A stretch of 64,000 nt of DNA, from the NCBI GenBank assembly GCA_009694185.1, contig SHVR01000001.1, positions 1 through 64,000 of the forward strand, in the 5' to 3' direction. The notes under the pieces are model-generated. The model saw only the letters and a list, made by a program, of their open reading frames with translations, did no database searches and was not told the DNA's origin. The stretch is from Alphaproteobacteria bacterium. Lineage in GTDB: Bacteria > Pseudomonadota > Alphaproteobacteria > SHVR01. The first letter of the stretch is position 1, and the number at the start of each line of letters is the position of its first letter. Shown here in pieces: positions 17,413 through 26,369 of this stretch. The position numbers and the translations under genes are program-made.

Positions 17413-18105
17413 GTGCATCGTTGGACCAAGAAGATTCTCCTATTCAATCCCAACACCACCCGGGCGATGACCGATCGCATGGTTGCCGTGGCGGCGAAAG
17501 TGGCGGATCAAGCGACCGAGTTGATCCCGCTAACGGCATCCCATGGGGTCACCTACATCGCGAATCATGCCGATCTTGCGCGCGCGAGCGAGGTTGTCCT
17601 CGAAACTCTCCCCCTGCACCAAGCGGGCATCGACGCCACGGTGATCGCCGCCTTTGGCGACCCGGGCCTGATTGCCGCGCGCGGACGGTTCAAGCGGCCG
17701 GTCGTGGGCATGGCGGAGGCGGCGATGCTGACCGCCTGCATGCTGGGCAAACGGTTTTCGATCATCAGCTTCACGCCGGCATATGTTGCCATGTTCGGCG
17801 ATCTGGTGGCGCTCTATCGCCTTGACGGCCGGTTTGCGGGGGTGCGGGTTCCGGACGTGGGCTTCTCGTCGGTCGTCAACGTCCAGGACGAGCTGGAGGA
17901 TGTCCTCGTCGCCTTGGCGCTCAAAGCCGTGCAAGACGATGGCGCCGATGTGATCATTCCGGGCGGGGCACCCCTGGCGGGATTGTCAACGCGCATCGCC
18001 GGCCGGGTGCCGGTGCCGATCGTCGACCCGATCTCGGCGGCGGTGTGCCAGGCGGAGACGCTGGTTCGCCTGCGCGGAAGCGATCGTCGCGGCGAGGTCG
18101 CTTGA
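17413..18105 (+). CDS. Asp/Glu (hydantoin) racemase-like protein lacking both catalytic cysteines
   Basis: A protein of the Asp/Glu/hydantoin racemase superfamily (about 230 aa) with the HyuE-like start KKILLFNPNTTRAMTDRM, the block AAFGDPGL, GKRFSIISFTPAYVAMF, and the C-terminal PIVDPISAAVCQAE. The two positions that hold the catalytic cysteines in hydantoin racemases read Ala (AAFGDPG) and Gly (IIPGGAPLAG). Classical two-base racemisation is therefore unlikely. It lies 46 bases before hyuA and probably belongs to the same unit. The start is uncertain: the track opens at a TTG (17347), and GTG 17413 fits the family better. Confidence 0.75.
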   Translation: MHRWTKKILLFNPNTTRAMTDRMVAVAAKVADQATELIPLTASHGVTYIANHADLARASEVVLETLPLHQAGIDATVIAAFGDPGLIAARGRFKRPVVGMAEAAMLTACMLGKRFSIISFTPAYVAMFGDLVALYRLDGRFAGVRVPDVGFSSVVNVQDELEDVLVALALKAVQDDGADVIIPGGAPLAGLSTRIAGRVPVPIVDPISAAVCQAETLVRLRGSDRRGEVA

Positions 18106-18151
18106 CCTTGTCCCGCGAGCCAGTGGACGATACCGCCCGGTAGGAGGGTAC

Positions 18152-18580
18152 ATGCGCCTGCGAATCTCCGTCGATACCGGTGGAACCTTCACCGATGTCG
18201 TCCTGCTGGACGAACAGGGACGCATGACCATCGGCAAGGCGCTGACCACGCCGAACCGCATCTTCGACGGCATGGCCGGCGCGCTCGCCGTGGTGGCGGA
18301 AGAGCGCGGCCAGTCGGTTCGCGACCTCTTGGCCGGCACCGATATTCTGATCTACGGCACCACCCGCGCCATGAACGCCGTGGTGACCAAGCAGACGGCC
18401 AAGACCGCCTTTGTGACCACCCGTGGCTTCCGCGACACGCTGACGCTCAAGGAAGGCGGCAAGCACGGCCCGAATGATTATTCCTACGACTATCCCGACC
18501 CCTATATCCCCGCCGCTACAGCTTCGAGATCGACGAGCGCATCGGCGCCGAGGGTGAAATTGTCGAACCGCTCAATCTAG
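18152..18580 (+). pseudogene. hyuA: HyuA (hydantoinase/oxoprolinase subunit A), N-terminal piece of a frameshifted gene
   Basis: N-terminal part of an ATP-dependent N-methylhydantoinase/5-oxoprolinase/acetone carboxylase A-type subunit. It has the nucleotide-binding start DTGGTFTDVVLLDE and the conserved DILIYGTTRAMNAVVTKQTAKTAFVTTRGFRDTL. Homology stops at DPYIP, after which the frame turns to SRSTSASAPRV. Adding one C in the run at 18508-18511 gives DPYIPRRYSFEIDERIGAEG and joins it to the downstream piece. Corrected from 18152 to 20241 the subunit is 696 aa, a normal length. ATG 18152 follows GGAGGG. Confidence 0.85.
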
Positions 18581-20241
18581 CCACGGCACGCGCGGTGATG
18601 ACCCCGCTCAAGGCCCGAGGCTTCCAGGCGGTAGCGGTGAGCCTGTTATGGTCGATCGCCAATCCGGTGCATGAGCTCGCCATCGGCGCCATGCTGGAGG
18701 AGACGTTGCCTGGCGTCCCCTTCACGCTTTCGCATCAGCTTGTGCCGATCCTGCGCGAATACCGCCGCGCCTCGGCGACGGCCATCGACGCGTCGCTGAA
18801 GCCCCTGATGCAGCGGCACTTGCAGGAGATGTCGGCGGATCTGCGCGCCGCCGGCTTCGCTGGCGATCTCTTGATCAGCACCTCGATCGGCGGTTGCCAG
18901 GCGGTGGAAGAGCTGATCCAGCGGCCGATCCATTCCCTCAAGTCCGGTCCCGTGATGGCGCCGGTGGCGGGGCGCGCCTACGCGGCGATCGAGGGCCTGG
19001 GCGGTAATGCCATCGTCTGCGATACCGGCGGCACCACGTTCGATGTCGGCCTCGTCCGCGATGGCAGCCTGGTCTATACCCGCGACTCCTGGCTCGGGGC
19101 TCGGTGGCTCGGCGACATTATCGGCACCTCGACCGTCGACGTCCGCTCGATCGGTGCCGGCGGCGGCTCGATCGCGCGGATCGACGCGGGCGGCTTGCTC
19201 AGGGTCGGCCCGCAATCCGCGGCATCGGTCCCCGGACCCGCCTGCTACGGACTGGGCGGCGACGAGCCGACCGTGAGCGACGCCGCCCTCTATCTCGGAT
19301 ATCTCGATCCCGCCTATTTCAACGGTGGCCGCCTCACGCTCGACCCCGCGCGGGCGGCACGGGTCATCACCCGCCTCGCCGCCCACCTCGGCCTTCCGCC
19401 GGACGAGACCGCCGCCGCCGTCATGACCATCGCCAATGAATTAATGATCAAGGCGATCGGCGAGATCACGGTCAATGAGGGCCTGAACCCGCGCGAGAGC
19501 GTTATCGTCGCGGGCGGTGGTGCCGCCGGCTTGAACATCATGCCCATCGCGCGCGAGCTCGGCTGCGATACGGTCGTGCTACCGCGGCACGCGGCGGCGC
19601 TCTCCGCCTGCGGCATGCAATATAGCGACATCATCTTCGAGGCGACGCGCTGCCGCTTCACCGACAGCGTCAATTTCGACGTGGAGGGCGTCAACCGCGC
19701 GCTCAACGAGATCACGGCGGAACTCGCCGCCTTCCGGGCTGGCTTGCGGGGCGTGGAGGGCGTCGAAGCCCGTATCGAGCTGCTGGTCGAGGCCCGTTAC
19801 CGCGCCCAGGTCTGGGAGCTCGACACACCGCTTCCCAAGCGGCGTATCGAGGACGCCGGCGACGTTCGGGCTTTGGCCGAAGCCTTCCATCGGGCGCATG
19901 AGCGGGTCTATGCCGCGCGCGACGAGGGGAGCCCCGTCGAGTTCGTCAACTGGCATGGCCGCATTGCGATCCGCGCCTTCCAGCCGCCGCCAGTGTCCGA
20001 TCGGGGTGTCGAGTGGTACCGGCCGGAGCCCGACCAAAGCCGCATTTGCTTCTTCAACGAGACCGGCCGCTGGGCGACGCCAATCTATCGCGGCGCGGCG
20101 CTCATGCCGGGAGCCAGGATCGCCGGGCCCGCCATCGTCGAGGAGCCGACGACCACGATCGTCGTCTATCCGGGCCTGTGGTCGGAGCTGTCGGCCGCCG
20201 GCAACTACGTCCTGCATTGTGCCGGAGAGATGACCCCATGA
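18512..20241 (+). pseudogene. hyuA: HyuA (hydantoinase/oxoprolinase subunit A), main C-terminal piece of a frameshifted gene
   Basis: The remainder of the HyuA subunit. The frame runs from the shift at about 18511 (RRYSFEIDERIGAEGEIVEPL), while the track opens it only at 18595. It contains SLLWSIANPVHELAIG, ISTSIGGCQAVEEL, the second ATPase motif IVCDTGGTTFDVGLV, and the glycine-rich VRSIGAGGGSIARID. Further on are VIVAGGGAAGL and the C-terminal RIAGPAIVEEPTTTIVVYPG block. Its stop overlaps the hyuB ATG (ATGA), so coupling remains intact. An intact downstream reading frame and normal motifs argue for a recent mutation or a sequencing error. Confidence 0.88.
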
Positions 20242-22028
20242 GCGACGCACTCGATCCCATCCAGGTCTCCGTCATGGCGAATCGCCTCGATGGCATCGTG
20301 CGAGAGATGACCAACACGCTGCTGCGCGCCGCCCGCTCGGCCGTCATCTCGTCGGCGCGCGACTTCTCCTGCTGCCTGGTCACCGGCGACGACCAGCTCC
20401 TGGCGTCGGCGGAAGGCCTGCCGGTTCACATTTTCGGCTGCCACATCCAGACCGCCAACATGCGGCGCTATCACGGCCAAGACATCCACCGGGGCGATGC
20501 CTATCTCGACAATGACCCCTATGGCGGCAATACCCATCCGGCCGACCATACCTTCATGGTGCCGGTCTTCTTCGAGGGTGAGCATCTGTTCACCAGCGTC
20601 GCCAAGTGCCACATGGCCGACATCGGCAATTCCATCCCGTCGAGCTACTTCGTGCTAGCGCGCGACGTGTATCATGAGGGCGCCCTGATATTCCCAGGCG
20701 TGCGCATCCAGCGCGACTTCCGCAACATCAACGACATCGTGCGCATGTGTCGGGCGCGCATTCGCGTACCCGATCAATGGTACGGCGACTATCTGGCGGG
20801 TCTCGGCAGTGCCAGGGTGGCGGAACGGCGGCTGGAAGAGTTTTGCGCTAAATATGGCGCCCGGGCGGTGCAGCGCTTCATGGCCGATTGGTTCGACTAT
20901 TCCGAGCGCCGGATGATCGACAATATTCGCCGGCTGCCGAAAGCCAGGTTGGTGAACAAGGGCCGGTCCGATCCGCTGGAGGGCATCCTGCCGGCCGGCC
21001 TCGAGCTCACGGTGAAGATCGAGATCGACCCCGGCGAGGCCATGATCCACATCGATCTCTCGGACAATCCGCCCTGCGTCGATGTCGGGCTGAACACCTC
21101 GCTTGGGGCCGCCACCTCCGCCGTCGTCGGCGCCGTGTTCAATGCCCTGGAGAAGGACGTTCCGCGTAACGCCGGGAGCTTCAGGCGCCTCCGGTTCACT
21201 TACGCCGAAGAGAGCGTGGTGGCGGCGCCCAAATTTCCCCATTCCTGTTCAATGGGCACCACCAATGTCGCCGAGCGGCTGGTGAACATCACCCAATCGG
21301 CATTTGCCCAGTTGGGCGATGGCCATGGCCTCAGCGAAGGCGGTACCGGCCTCGGCGTCGGCATGGCGGTGATCTCGGGCAAGGACCATCGGCGCGCCGA
21401 CGCGCCCTTCGTCAACCGCATGATGCTGTCGACCAATGGTGGCCCGTCCTCGCCCGTGGCCGATGGCTGGGTGAACTACGCCATCCCGGTGATCGCCGGG
21501 TTGATGTATCGCGACAGCGTCGAGGTCGACGAGCTGAAGCATCCGATCCGCGTGCGGTCGCTGGCGCTGGTGGCCGACAGCGCCGGCGCCGGACGCCACC
21601 GGGGGGCGCCCGCGCAGCAGATCGAGCTGACGCCGACCGGCAATGACGTGACCGTCGTCATCTCCTGCGACGGCCAGCACGCCCCGCCCCGGGGCGTGGT
21701 TGGCGGTCTTGCCGGCACACCCGGCGCCACCTGGCTGGTCGGCGAGAATGGCGATACCTCACGCCTGCCCAATGTCGTGCAAGTGGTGCTCGGGAAAACT
21801 CAGAGTCTGCGCGGCCGCGACAGCTCCGGCGGCGGCTATGGCGATCCGCTGGAGCGCGACCCCCAGCGCGTCTGGCACGACGTGCTGGAGGGCTGGGAAA
21901 GCCGCGACAAGGCGAGCGACACCTATGGCGTCATTTTCACCGGCGAGATCGATGACGACAGTCTTGCCGTCAATACGGCCGCCACGGCGCTGCGCCGGGC
22001 GACACTGCGCAAAGGGAGGCCCGCATGA
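20238..22028 (+). CDS. hyuB: Hydantoinase/oxoprolinase subunit B
   Basis: A 596-aa B subunit that partners HyuA in ATP-dependent cleavage of cyclic imides or lactams such as N-methylhydantoin or 5-oxoproline. Diagnostic blocks are DPIQVSVMANRLDGIVREMTNTLLRAARS, DNDPYGGNTHPADHTFMVPVF, HMADIGN, the acidic LSDNPP segment, FPHSCSMGTTNVAERLVN and RDSSGGGYGDPLERDP. The start overlaps the hyuA stop and the end overlaps the amidase start (both ATGA). The track's 20013 start reads back into hyuA and is not real. Confidence 0.94.
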   Translation: MSDALDPIQVSVMANRLDGIVREMTNTLLRAARSAVISSARDFSCCLVTGDDQLLASAEGLPVHIFGCHIQTANMRRYHGQDIHRGDAYLDNDPYGGNTHPADHTFMVPVFFEGEHLFTSVAKCHMADIGNSIPSSYFVLARDVYHEGALIFPGVRIQRDFRNINDIVRMCRARIRVPDQWYGDYLAGLGSARVAERRLEEFCAKYGARAVQRFMADWFDYSERRMIDNIRRLPKARLVNKGRSDPLEGILPAGLELTVKIEIDPGEAMIHIDLSDNPPCVDVGLNTSLGAATSAVVGAVFNALEKDVPRNAGSFRRLRFTYAEESVVAAPKFPHSCSMGTTNVAERLVNITQSAFAQLGDGHGLSEGGTGLGVGMAVISGKDHRRADAPFVNRMMLSTNGGPSSPVADGWVNYAIPVIAGLMYRDSVEVDELKHPIRVRSLALVADSAGAGRHRGAPAQQIELTPTGNDVTVVISCDGQHAPPRGVVGGLAGTPGATWLVGENGDTSRLPNVVQVVLGKTQSLRGRDSSGGGYGDPLERDPQRVWHDVLEGWESRDKASDTYGVIFTGEIDDDSLAVNTAATALRRATLRKGRPA

Positions 22029-23326
22029 CGAACCTCATTCAACATCCGGGCTCGGTCCGGGCGCTTGGCGCCGAGATGGCCGAGGGTCGCCTCAGCGCCG
22101 TGGCACTGGTGGAACGCTGCCTCGATCGCATCGCCCTGGTGGATGGCCAGGTTCAGGCCTGGATCCATGTGCAAGCGGAAGCGGCGCTGGCCGCCGCCAG
22201 GGTGCTGGATGGCGAACGCCAGGCCGGCCTGACCCGGAGCCCGTTGCATGGCATTCCCGTCGCGGTGAAGGACGTGATCGATGTTGCCGGCCTGCCGACC
22301 CGGGCCAACAGCCCGTCGCGCGCCGACATCCCGCCGGCCACGGCGGATGCGACGGTGGTGGCACATCTGCGCGCGGCCGGGGCCATCATCCTGGGCAAGG
22401 TGCATACCACCGAGTTCGCCTATTTCCAGTCCCTGCCGCCGACCCGCAATCCCCACAAACTGACACGGACACCGGGCGGCTCGTCCGCCGGCTCCGGTGC
22501 CGCCATCGCGTCGGGGACCGTTCCGCTGGCGTTGGGGACCCAGACCGCCGGCAGCGTGAACCGGCCGGCGGCCTACACCGGCGTCGGCGCCTTCAAGCCC
22601 TCGGCGCTCGCCGTCGGCGGCGCGGGCGTCGTGCCGTTGGCGCCAAGCTTCGACACGGTGGGCGCCTTCGGCGCCAGTGCCGGCGATGCGGCGCTGCTGG
22701 CGGCGGGATATGTGGCGGACCATCTCGCCATGGCGCGGCTCAAGCCATGGACGCCGCGCATATTGGTGCTCGATGACCCGATGCTGTCGGCGAACGGCAA
22801 GCCCGCCATGGCCGCCTGCATCGCCGGCTTGGTGGACCGACTGGGCCGCTCCGGGCTTGCCGTGGAACGCTGGGCGTCACCGGTCCCCTGGGCCGACCTG
22901 TTGGCGACGCAACGCGTGGTGCTGATGGCCGAACTCGGCCGGACCCATGCGCGCGCACCCCGAGATCGCATCGCACCCAGGCTCGCCGCCGATATCGACA
23001 CCGGCCTCGCGATCGCCCAGGCGGACTATGCGGCGGCGCTCTACCGGCTCTTGGGCTTCCGCCGTCAATTCTGGCGGAACGTCGCCGACGATGTCCTGCT
23101 TCTCCTGCCGGCGGCCCCGGATGTCGCGCCCGACGACGGCACCACGGGCGATCCCTCCTTCATCATCCCCCTAAACACGCTGGGCGGCCCCATTGCGACA
23201 CTCCGGGCGGGTTTCGCTGCGGATAGCGCGATGCCGGTCGGCGCGCTGCTCGGCGCCGCTCCGGGCGCCGATGCCAGGCTCGCCGGCTTCCTCTTGTCCG
23301 ATACCGGTATCGCCCTCGACCTCTAG
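22025..23326 (+). CDS. Amidase (amidase signature family)
   Basis: A 433-aa amidase signature hydrolase with the full Ser-cisSer-Lys triad: K82 in IPVAVKDV, cis-Ser153 in GGSSAGSGAA and nucleophile Ser177 in TQTAGSVNRP. It is coupled to hyuB by an ATGA overlap, so it probably opens or trims the carbamoyl or amide product generated by HyuAB. The family includes allophanate hydrolase, aryl amidases and carbamoylases. A row of palindromes follows the stop. Confidence 0.92.
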   Translation: MTNLIQHPGSVRALGAEMAEGRLSAVALVERCLDRIALVDGQVQAWIHVQAEAALAAARVLDGERQAGLTRSPLHGIPVAVKDVIDVAGLPTRANSPSRADIPPATADATVVAHLRAAGAIILGKVHTTEFAYFQSLPPTRNPHKLTRTPGGSSAGSGAAIASGTVPLALGTQTAGSVNRPAAYTGVGAFKPSALAVGGAGVVPLAPSFDTVGAFGASAGDAALLAAGYVADHLAMARLKPWTPRILVLDDPMLSANGKPAMAACIAGLVDRLGRSGLAVERWASPVPWADLLATQRVVLMAELGRTHARAPRDRIAPRLAADIDTGLAIAQADYAAALYRLLGFRRQFWRNVADDVLLLLPAAPDVAPDDGTTGDPSFIIPLNTLGGPIATLRAGFAADSAMPVGALLGAAPGADARLAGFLLSDTGIALDL

Positions 23327-23383
23327 CCATGGCGGCGCGGATCGTCTTTGCTCACCACCATCCAGGGCACGATCTCATACCAG

Positions 23384-23413
23384 GTCTCGATGATCGAAAC
23401 CGATCATCGAGAC
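23384..23413. terminator. Perfect 13-bp hairpin after the amidase gene
   Basis: GTCTCGATGATCG pairs perfectly with CGATCATCGAGAC across an AAAC loop. It lies between two convergent genes and is followed by further hairpins, so it could act as a terminator or message-stabilising element. There is no U-tract. A REP-like repeat is the alternative. Confidence 0.5.
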
Positions 23414-23428
23414 GCCCTCAAACGCCGG

Positions 23429-23445
23429 GCGCGCGCTCCGCGCGC
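23429..23445. repeat. Short GC-only inverted repeat
   Basis: GCGCGCG and CGCGCGC are separated by CTC, giving a 7-bp stem. It is the middle of three hairpins in the 197-bp gap between the amidase and the SDR gene. A chance origin in GC-rich DNA is possible for this one. Confidence 0.3.
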
Positions 23446-23486
23446 TTGGCTTTCGCCGCATCCGCGGCGCGGCGCGGTCGCGCCGG

Positions 23487-23521
23487 CCAAGCCTCGATGA
23501 GTCAAGCTCATCGAGGCTTGG
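23487..23521. terminator. Perfect 15-bp hairpin before the SDR stop codon
   Basis: CCAAGCCTCGATGAG pairs perfectly with CTCATCGAGGCTTGG across a TCAAG loop. It shares the core CTCGATGA with the hairpin at 23384. It ends two bases before the SDR coding region, so it could terminate transcription from either side. There is no U-tract. Confidence 0.5.
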
Positions 23522-23523
23522 TA

Positions 23524-24384
23524 TCAGTAGCTTGGCTTGGTCGGAAAAGGCGTGAGCTGCAGCTCGTGTGTCCAGCACGACCGGTCCTGGGTGTGCAGGT
23601 AGTAGAACGCCTCGGCGATCTTGACCGGATTCATCACGATATCCGGTCGATTCTGGGCCCTTGGCAGCGCCCTGGTTCCGGGTGAGTCGATCAGACCGTC
23701 GATCACCACGTTGGCGACATGCACGCCATGCTCGGAATATTCCTCGCTGAGCACCTGCGCCAGCGTACGCATCATGACCCGGGGATAGTAAAGCGACTCT
23801 CCGGTCATTCGCTTCGTCCCCCGGAGCGACTTGGCGTTGTTGGAAAAGAAGAACGACCCTTGGCCCTTCTTCCGCATGGCCGGCAACACTTCCTTGGCCA
23901 CGAGAAAGGGTCCGCGGCTGGCAATGTGCTGGGCCGTGTCGAACATCTCTACCGGGATATGTTCGAGCAGTTCTTTCTCGGGCGGCAGATCACGGCCTTC
24001 CAGGTAACCGGCGTTGTAGACCAGAACCTCCGGATCGCCGGCCTCGCGCCGGATGGCGGCGAACGCCGCCCCGACAGAGTCTTGCGAGGTGAGATCCAGC
24101 TCGACGATCATGCAATCGCCGCCCTGCTCCCGGATGGCCTTCGCCAGTGCCGCGGCATTGGCCTCGGCGCGGGTCGTCAGCGCGACAAAAAAACCCTCCC
24201 GCGCGAACTTCTGGGAAATGGCGCCCCCGACGCCCCAGCGCACGCCGATCGGCAGGTTGCCATCGTCCAGGGCTTTGCCGTGCGCCAGCTTGGTATTGCG
24301 GCCATCCGCCTGCCACTTCGAGGTGGCACCGACCACCACCGCCACTGGCTTGCCCTTGGCGTTCGCTTTGGGATTTTCGCTCAT
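23524..24384 (-). CDS. Divergent SDR-family oxidoreductase with insertion in the nucleotide-binding loop
   Basis: A 286-aa protein related to short-chain dehydrogenases: VAVVVGATS begins the Rossmann fold, GVGGAISQKFAREGFFVAL continues it, and LVYNAGYL is the NAG motif. About 28 residues (from KWQADGRNTK to IGVRW) are inserted exactly inside the glycine-rich dinucleotide loop. The catalytic YxxxK is not recognisable; the region reads GESLYYPRVMMRTLAQVL. Either the cofactor site is remodelled or the protein is not a classical reductase. The frame is clean and the start is a plain ATG. It is followed by convergent palindromes. Confidence 0.8.
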   Translation of the reverse strand: MSENPKANAKGKPVAVVVGATSKWQADGRNTKLAHGKALDDGNLPIGVRWGVGGAISQKFAREGFFVALTTRAEANAAALAKAIREQGGDCMIVELDLTSQDSVGAAFAAIRREAGDPEVLVYNAGYLEGRDLPPEKELLEHIPVEMFDTAQHIASRGPFLVAKEVLPAMRKKGQGSFFFSNNAKSLRGTKRMTGESLYYPRVMMRTLAQVLSEEYSEHGVHVANVVIDGLIDSPGTRALPRAQNRPDIVMNPVKIAEAFYYLHTQDRSCWTHELQLTPFPTKPSY

Positions 24385-24477
24385 TCGGAGACTTTCCCTT
24401 GGTTGTTTGTCGCGTTCGGGCGTCTAGAAAACACGTTCCGCCACATGGCTTGGAAGCCGTTGGGACCATGACGCATG

Positions 24478-25305
24478 TCAGGCCGCTCGGTCCCAGCCCC
24501 ACCAAGCGCACAGCGCTTCTCCCATGATGAGGCGCTTGTCCCGATCGCCGAGCCACGGCAACTCCTCGGTGAACATTGCCACGCATTGGCCCCAGGAACA
24601 GGGCATCTTCGTGATGTCCGTGCCCCAGAACATTCGGCTGGCACCAAATGCGTCGTAGATCTGTCGCAGGTAAGTGTGCATCGCCGGAAATGGATAGGCC
24701 TCGCTGGAATAGCCCGGCGCGCCGGTCGCCTTGACCGCCACATTGGGGAACTTCGCCAACGCCAAAAGGTCCGGGATGTGGGTCATGGCGGCGGCATCTT
24801 TCAGCGTGGTCATGCCGCCCCGGCCGCCCAGGTGATCGATCGTTAATCGAAGTCCGGGGTGGCGCTCGGCGATCCGGCCAAGCTCGGTCAGCGAATCCGT
24901 CGCCAGCGCGGCGATGGGAACACCGGCATTTTCGGCTTCCGCCCAAAGCCAGTCGATGGTGCCATCGGCCAGCCAGCGCCGCGCGGGATCGTGCAGGAAC
25001 GTGTACCGCAGACCGAGCATGCCGGGTTGTTCTCTCCAACTTCTGATCGCCGCGCTGGATTCCGGCCGATCGAGCGGCACCGAACCCATGATCGCGAACC
25101 GGCCGGGATAGTCCCGGACCGCTTTCAATGCCATGTCGGTCGAACCCGGGTCCCAACCCGGCGGATGAATGACGGCCGCATCGACACCGCCTTGGTCCAT
25201 CAAGGCGACGGCCTCCGCGGGGGTAAAGGCCGTCACTTGGCGATGCGAAAGGTTGCTTGGCAAGCCCGTTCCCCAGAGGTGAATTTGGGCGTCGACTATC
25301 CGCAT
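24478..25305 (-). CDS. Amidohydrolase family protein (amidohydro_2 type)
   Basis: A 275-aa compact amidohydrolase/lactonase-like TIM barrel. It has MRIVDAQIHLWG (metal motif), VIHPPGWDPG, LRYTFLHDPARRWLADG, TIDHLGG and the terminal FWGTDITKMPCSW with the conserved Asp. Family members hydrolyse lactones such as 2-pyrone-4,6-dicarboxylate or L-rhamnono-lactone, or decarboxylate acids. ATG 25305 follows GGGAGAG; the longer track frame adds unrelated residues. It lies upstream of the SDR on the same strand with a 93-bp gap. It is similar in type to the gene at 29763. Confidence 0.86.
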   Translation of the reverse strand: MRIVDAQIHLWGTGLPSNLSHRQVTAFTPAEAVALMDQGGVDAAVIHPPGWDPGSTDMALKAVRDYPGRFAIMGSVPLDRPESSAAIRSWREQPGMLGLRYTFLHDPARRWLADGTIDWLWAEAENAGVPIAALATDSLTELGRIAERHPGLRLTIDHLGGRGGMTTLKDAAAMTHIPDLLALAKFPNVAVKATGAPGYSSEAYPFPAMHTYLRQIYDAFGASRMFWGTDITKMPCSWGQCVAMFTEELPWLGDRDKRLIMGEALCAWWGWDRAA

Positions 25306-25548
25306 CGCACGCTCTCCCTGCATTTTTACGGGCCGTGTAACCAGACTTGGTGTACCTACGACCATGCGGACCATCATATGGCCGACTTGAACGATACGAT
25401 GATCGGGTTTCTCGCGAAAGCTCACATTTAGCGACCGCATTTTAGCGACCTCGTTGCCGCCCGACAAAATCGTGGCTACCCTTCGTCACGGTCGATAGAT
25501 CCGGTCGGCTGGCTGGCGATTTCCCGTTCATAGTCAGGGTGAAAAATC

Positions 25549-26352
25549 GTGGAAACCAAGGACCTGTTGGTACGGCGCGACGAGGGCGTCCTCGTGCTGA
25601 CGTTTAATCGTCCCGAGCACCGGAATGCACTGACCATGGCGATGCAGGAGCGTCTTGGGGATGAACTTGCCGCCGCCGAACTCGATAACGAGATCGGCTG
25701 CGTCGTGCTCACCGGCGCCGCCGGCGCCTTCTGCGCCGGCGGCGACGTGAAAAACATGGCGCGTGGTCACGCCTCGGGCCAGCCCATCGACCAGGTCAAG
25801 CGCATGGAGACGCAGCGCCAGTCGCACCGGCGTTCGTCACTCCGGCTGTTTGAGATGGCAAAGCCAACGCTCGCGGCGCTTCCGGGTCCGGCGGCCGGCG
25901 CCGGTTTTTCGATGGCGCTCGCCTGCGACATGCGCATTGCCGCCGATACGGCCATCATGACCACGGCCTTCGTGAAGGTCGGCCTGTCCGGAGACTATGG
26001 CGGCACCTATCTTCTGACGCAATTGGTCGGTCCGGCGAAGGCGCGCGAGCTCTATCTCCTGGGCGAGCGGATCGACATGGTCGAGGCGTTTAGGCTCGGG
26101 CTCGTCAACTGGGTGGTGCCGGCGGCTCAACTCGAGACGAAGACAATGGAGATTGCAAAGCGCCTCGCTTCGGGTCCCCGGGTTGCCCACCGTTTCATCA
26201 AGGACAATCTCAACCGTGCCTTGAAGGCGAGCTTCGCCGACTGCCTCGACATGGAAAGCGCCAACCTGATGCAGCTGCGCGACACCGAGGACCACAAGGA
26301 AGCAGCCCTGGCTTTTGCCGAGAAGCGCCCACCGAAGTTCAAGGGACGGTGA
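25549..26352 (+). CDS. Enoyl-CoA hydratase/isomerase family protein
   Basis: A 267-aa crotonase-family protein. VLTFNRPEHRNALTMAMQERL is the N-terminal block, and TGAAGAFCAGGDVKNM and PGPAAGAGFSMALACDMRIAA form the oxyanion hole. KVGLSGDYGGTYLLTQLVG carries a candidate acid but not the paired Glu of classical hydratases. It starts with GTG at 25549, with CAGGGTGA upstream. It probably acts in beta-oxidation-like breakdown of an acyl-CoA made by one of the nearby CoA-transferases. Confidence 0.9.
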   Translation: METKDLLVRRDEGVLVLTFNRPEHRNALTMAMQERLGDELAAAELDNEIGCVVLTGAAGAFCAGGDVKNMARGHASGQPIDQVKRMETQRQSHRRSSLRLFEMAKPTLAALPGPAAGAGFSMALACDMRIAADTAIMTTAFVKVGLSGDYGGTYLLTQLVGPAKARELYLLGERIDMVEAFRLGLVNWVVPAAQLETKTMEIAKRLASGPRVAHRFIKDNLNRALKASFADCLDMESANLMQLRDTEDHKEAALAFAEKRPPKFKGR

Positions 26353-26369
26353 CGGGAACGGGCACCCAC

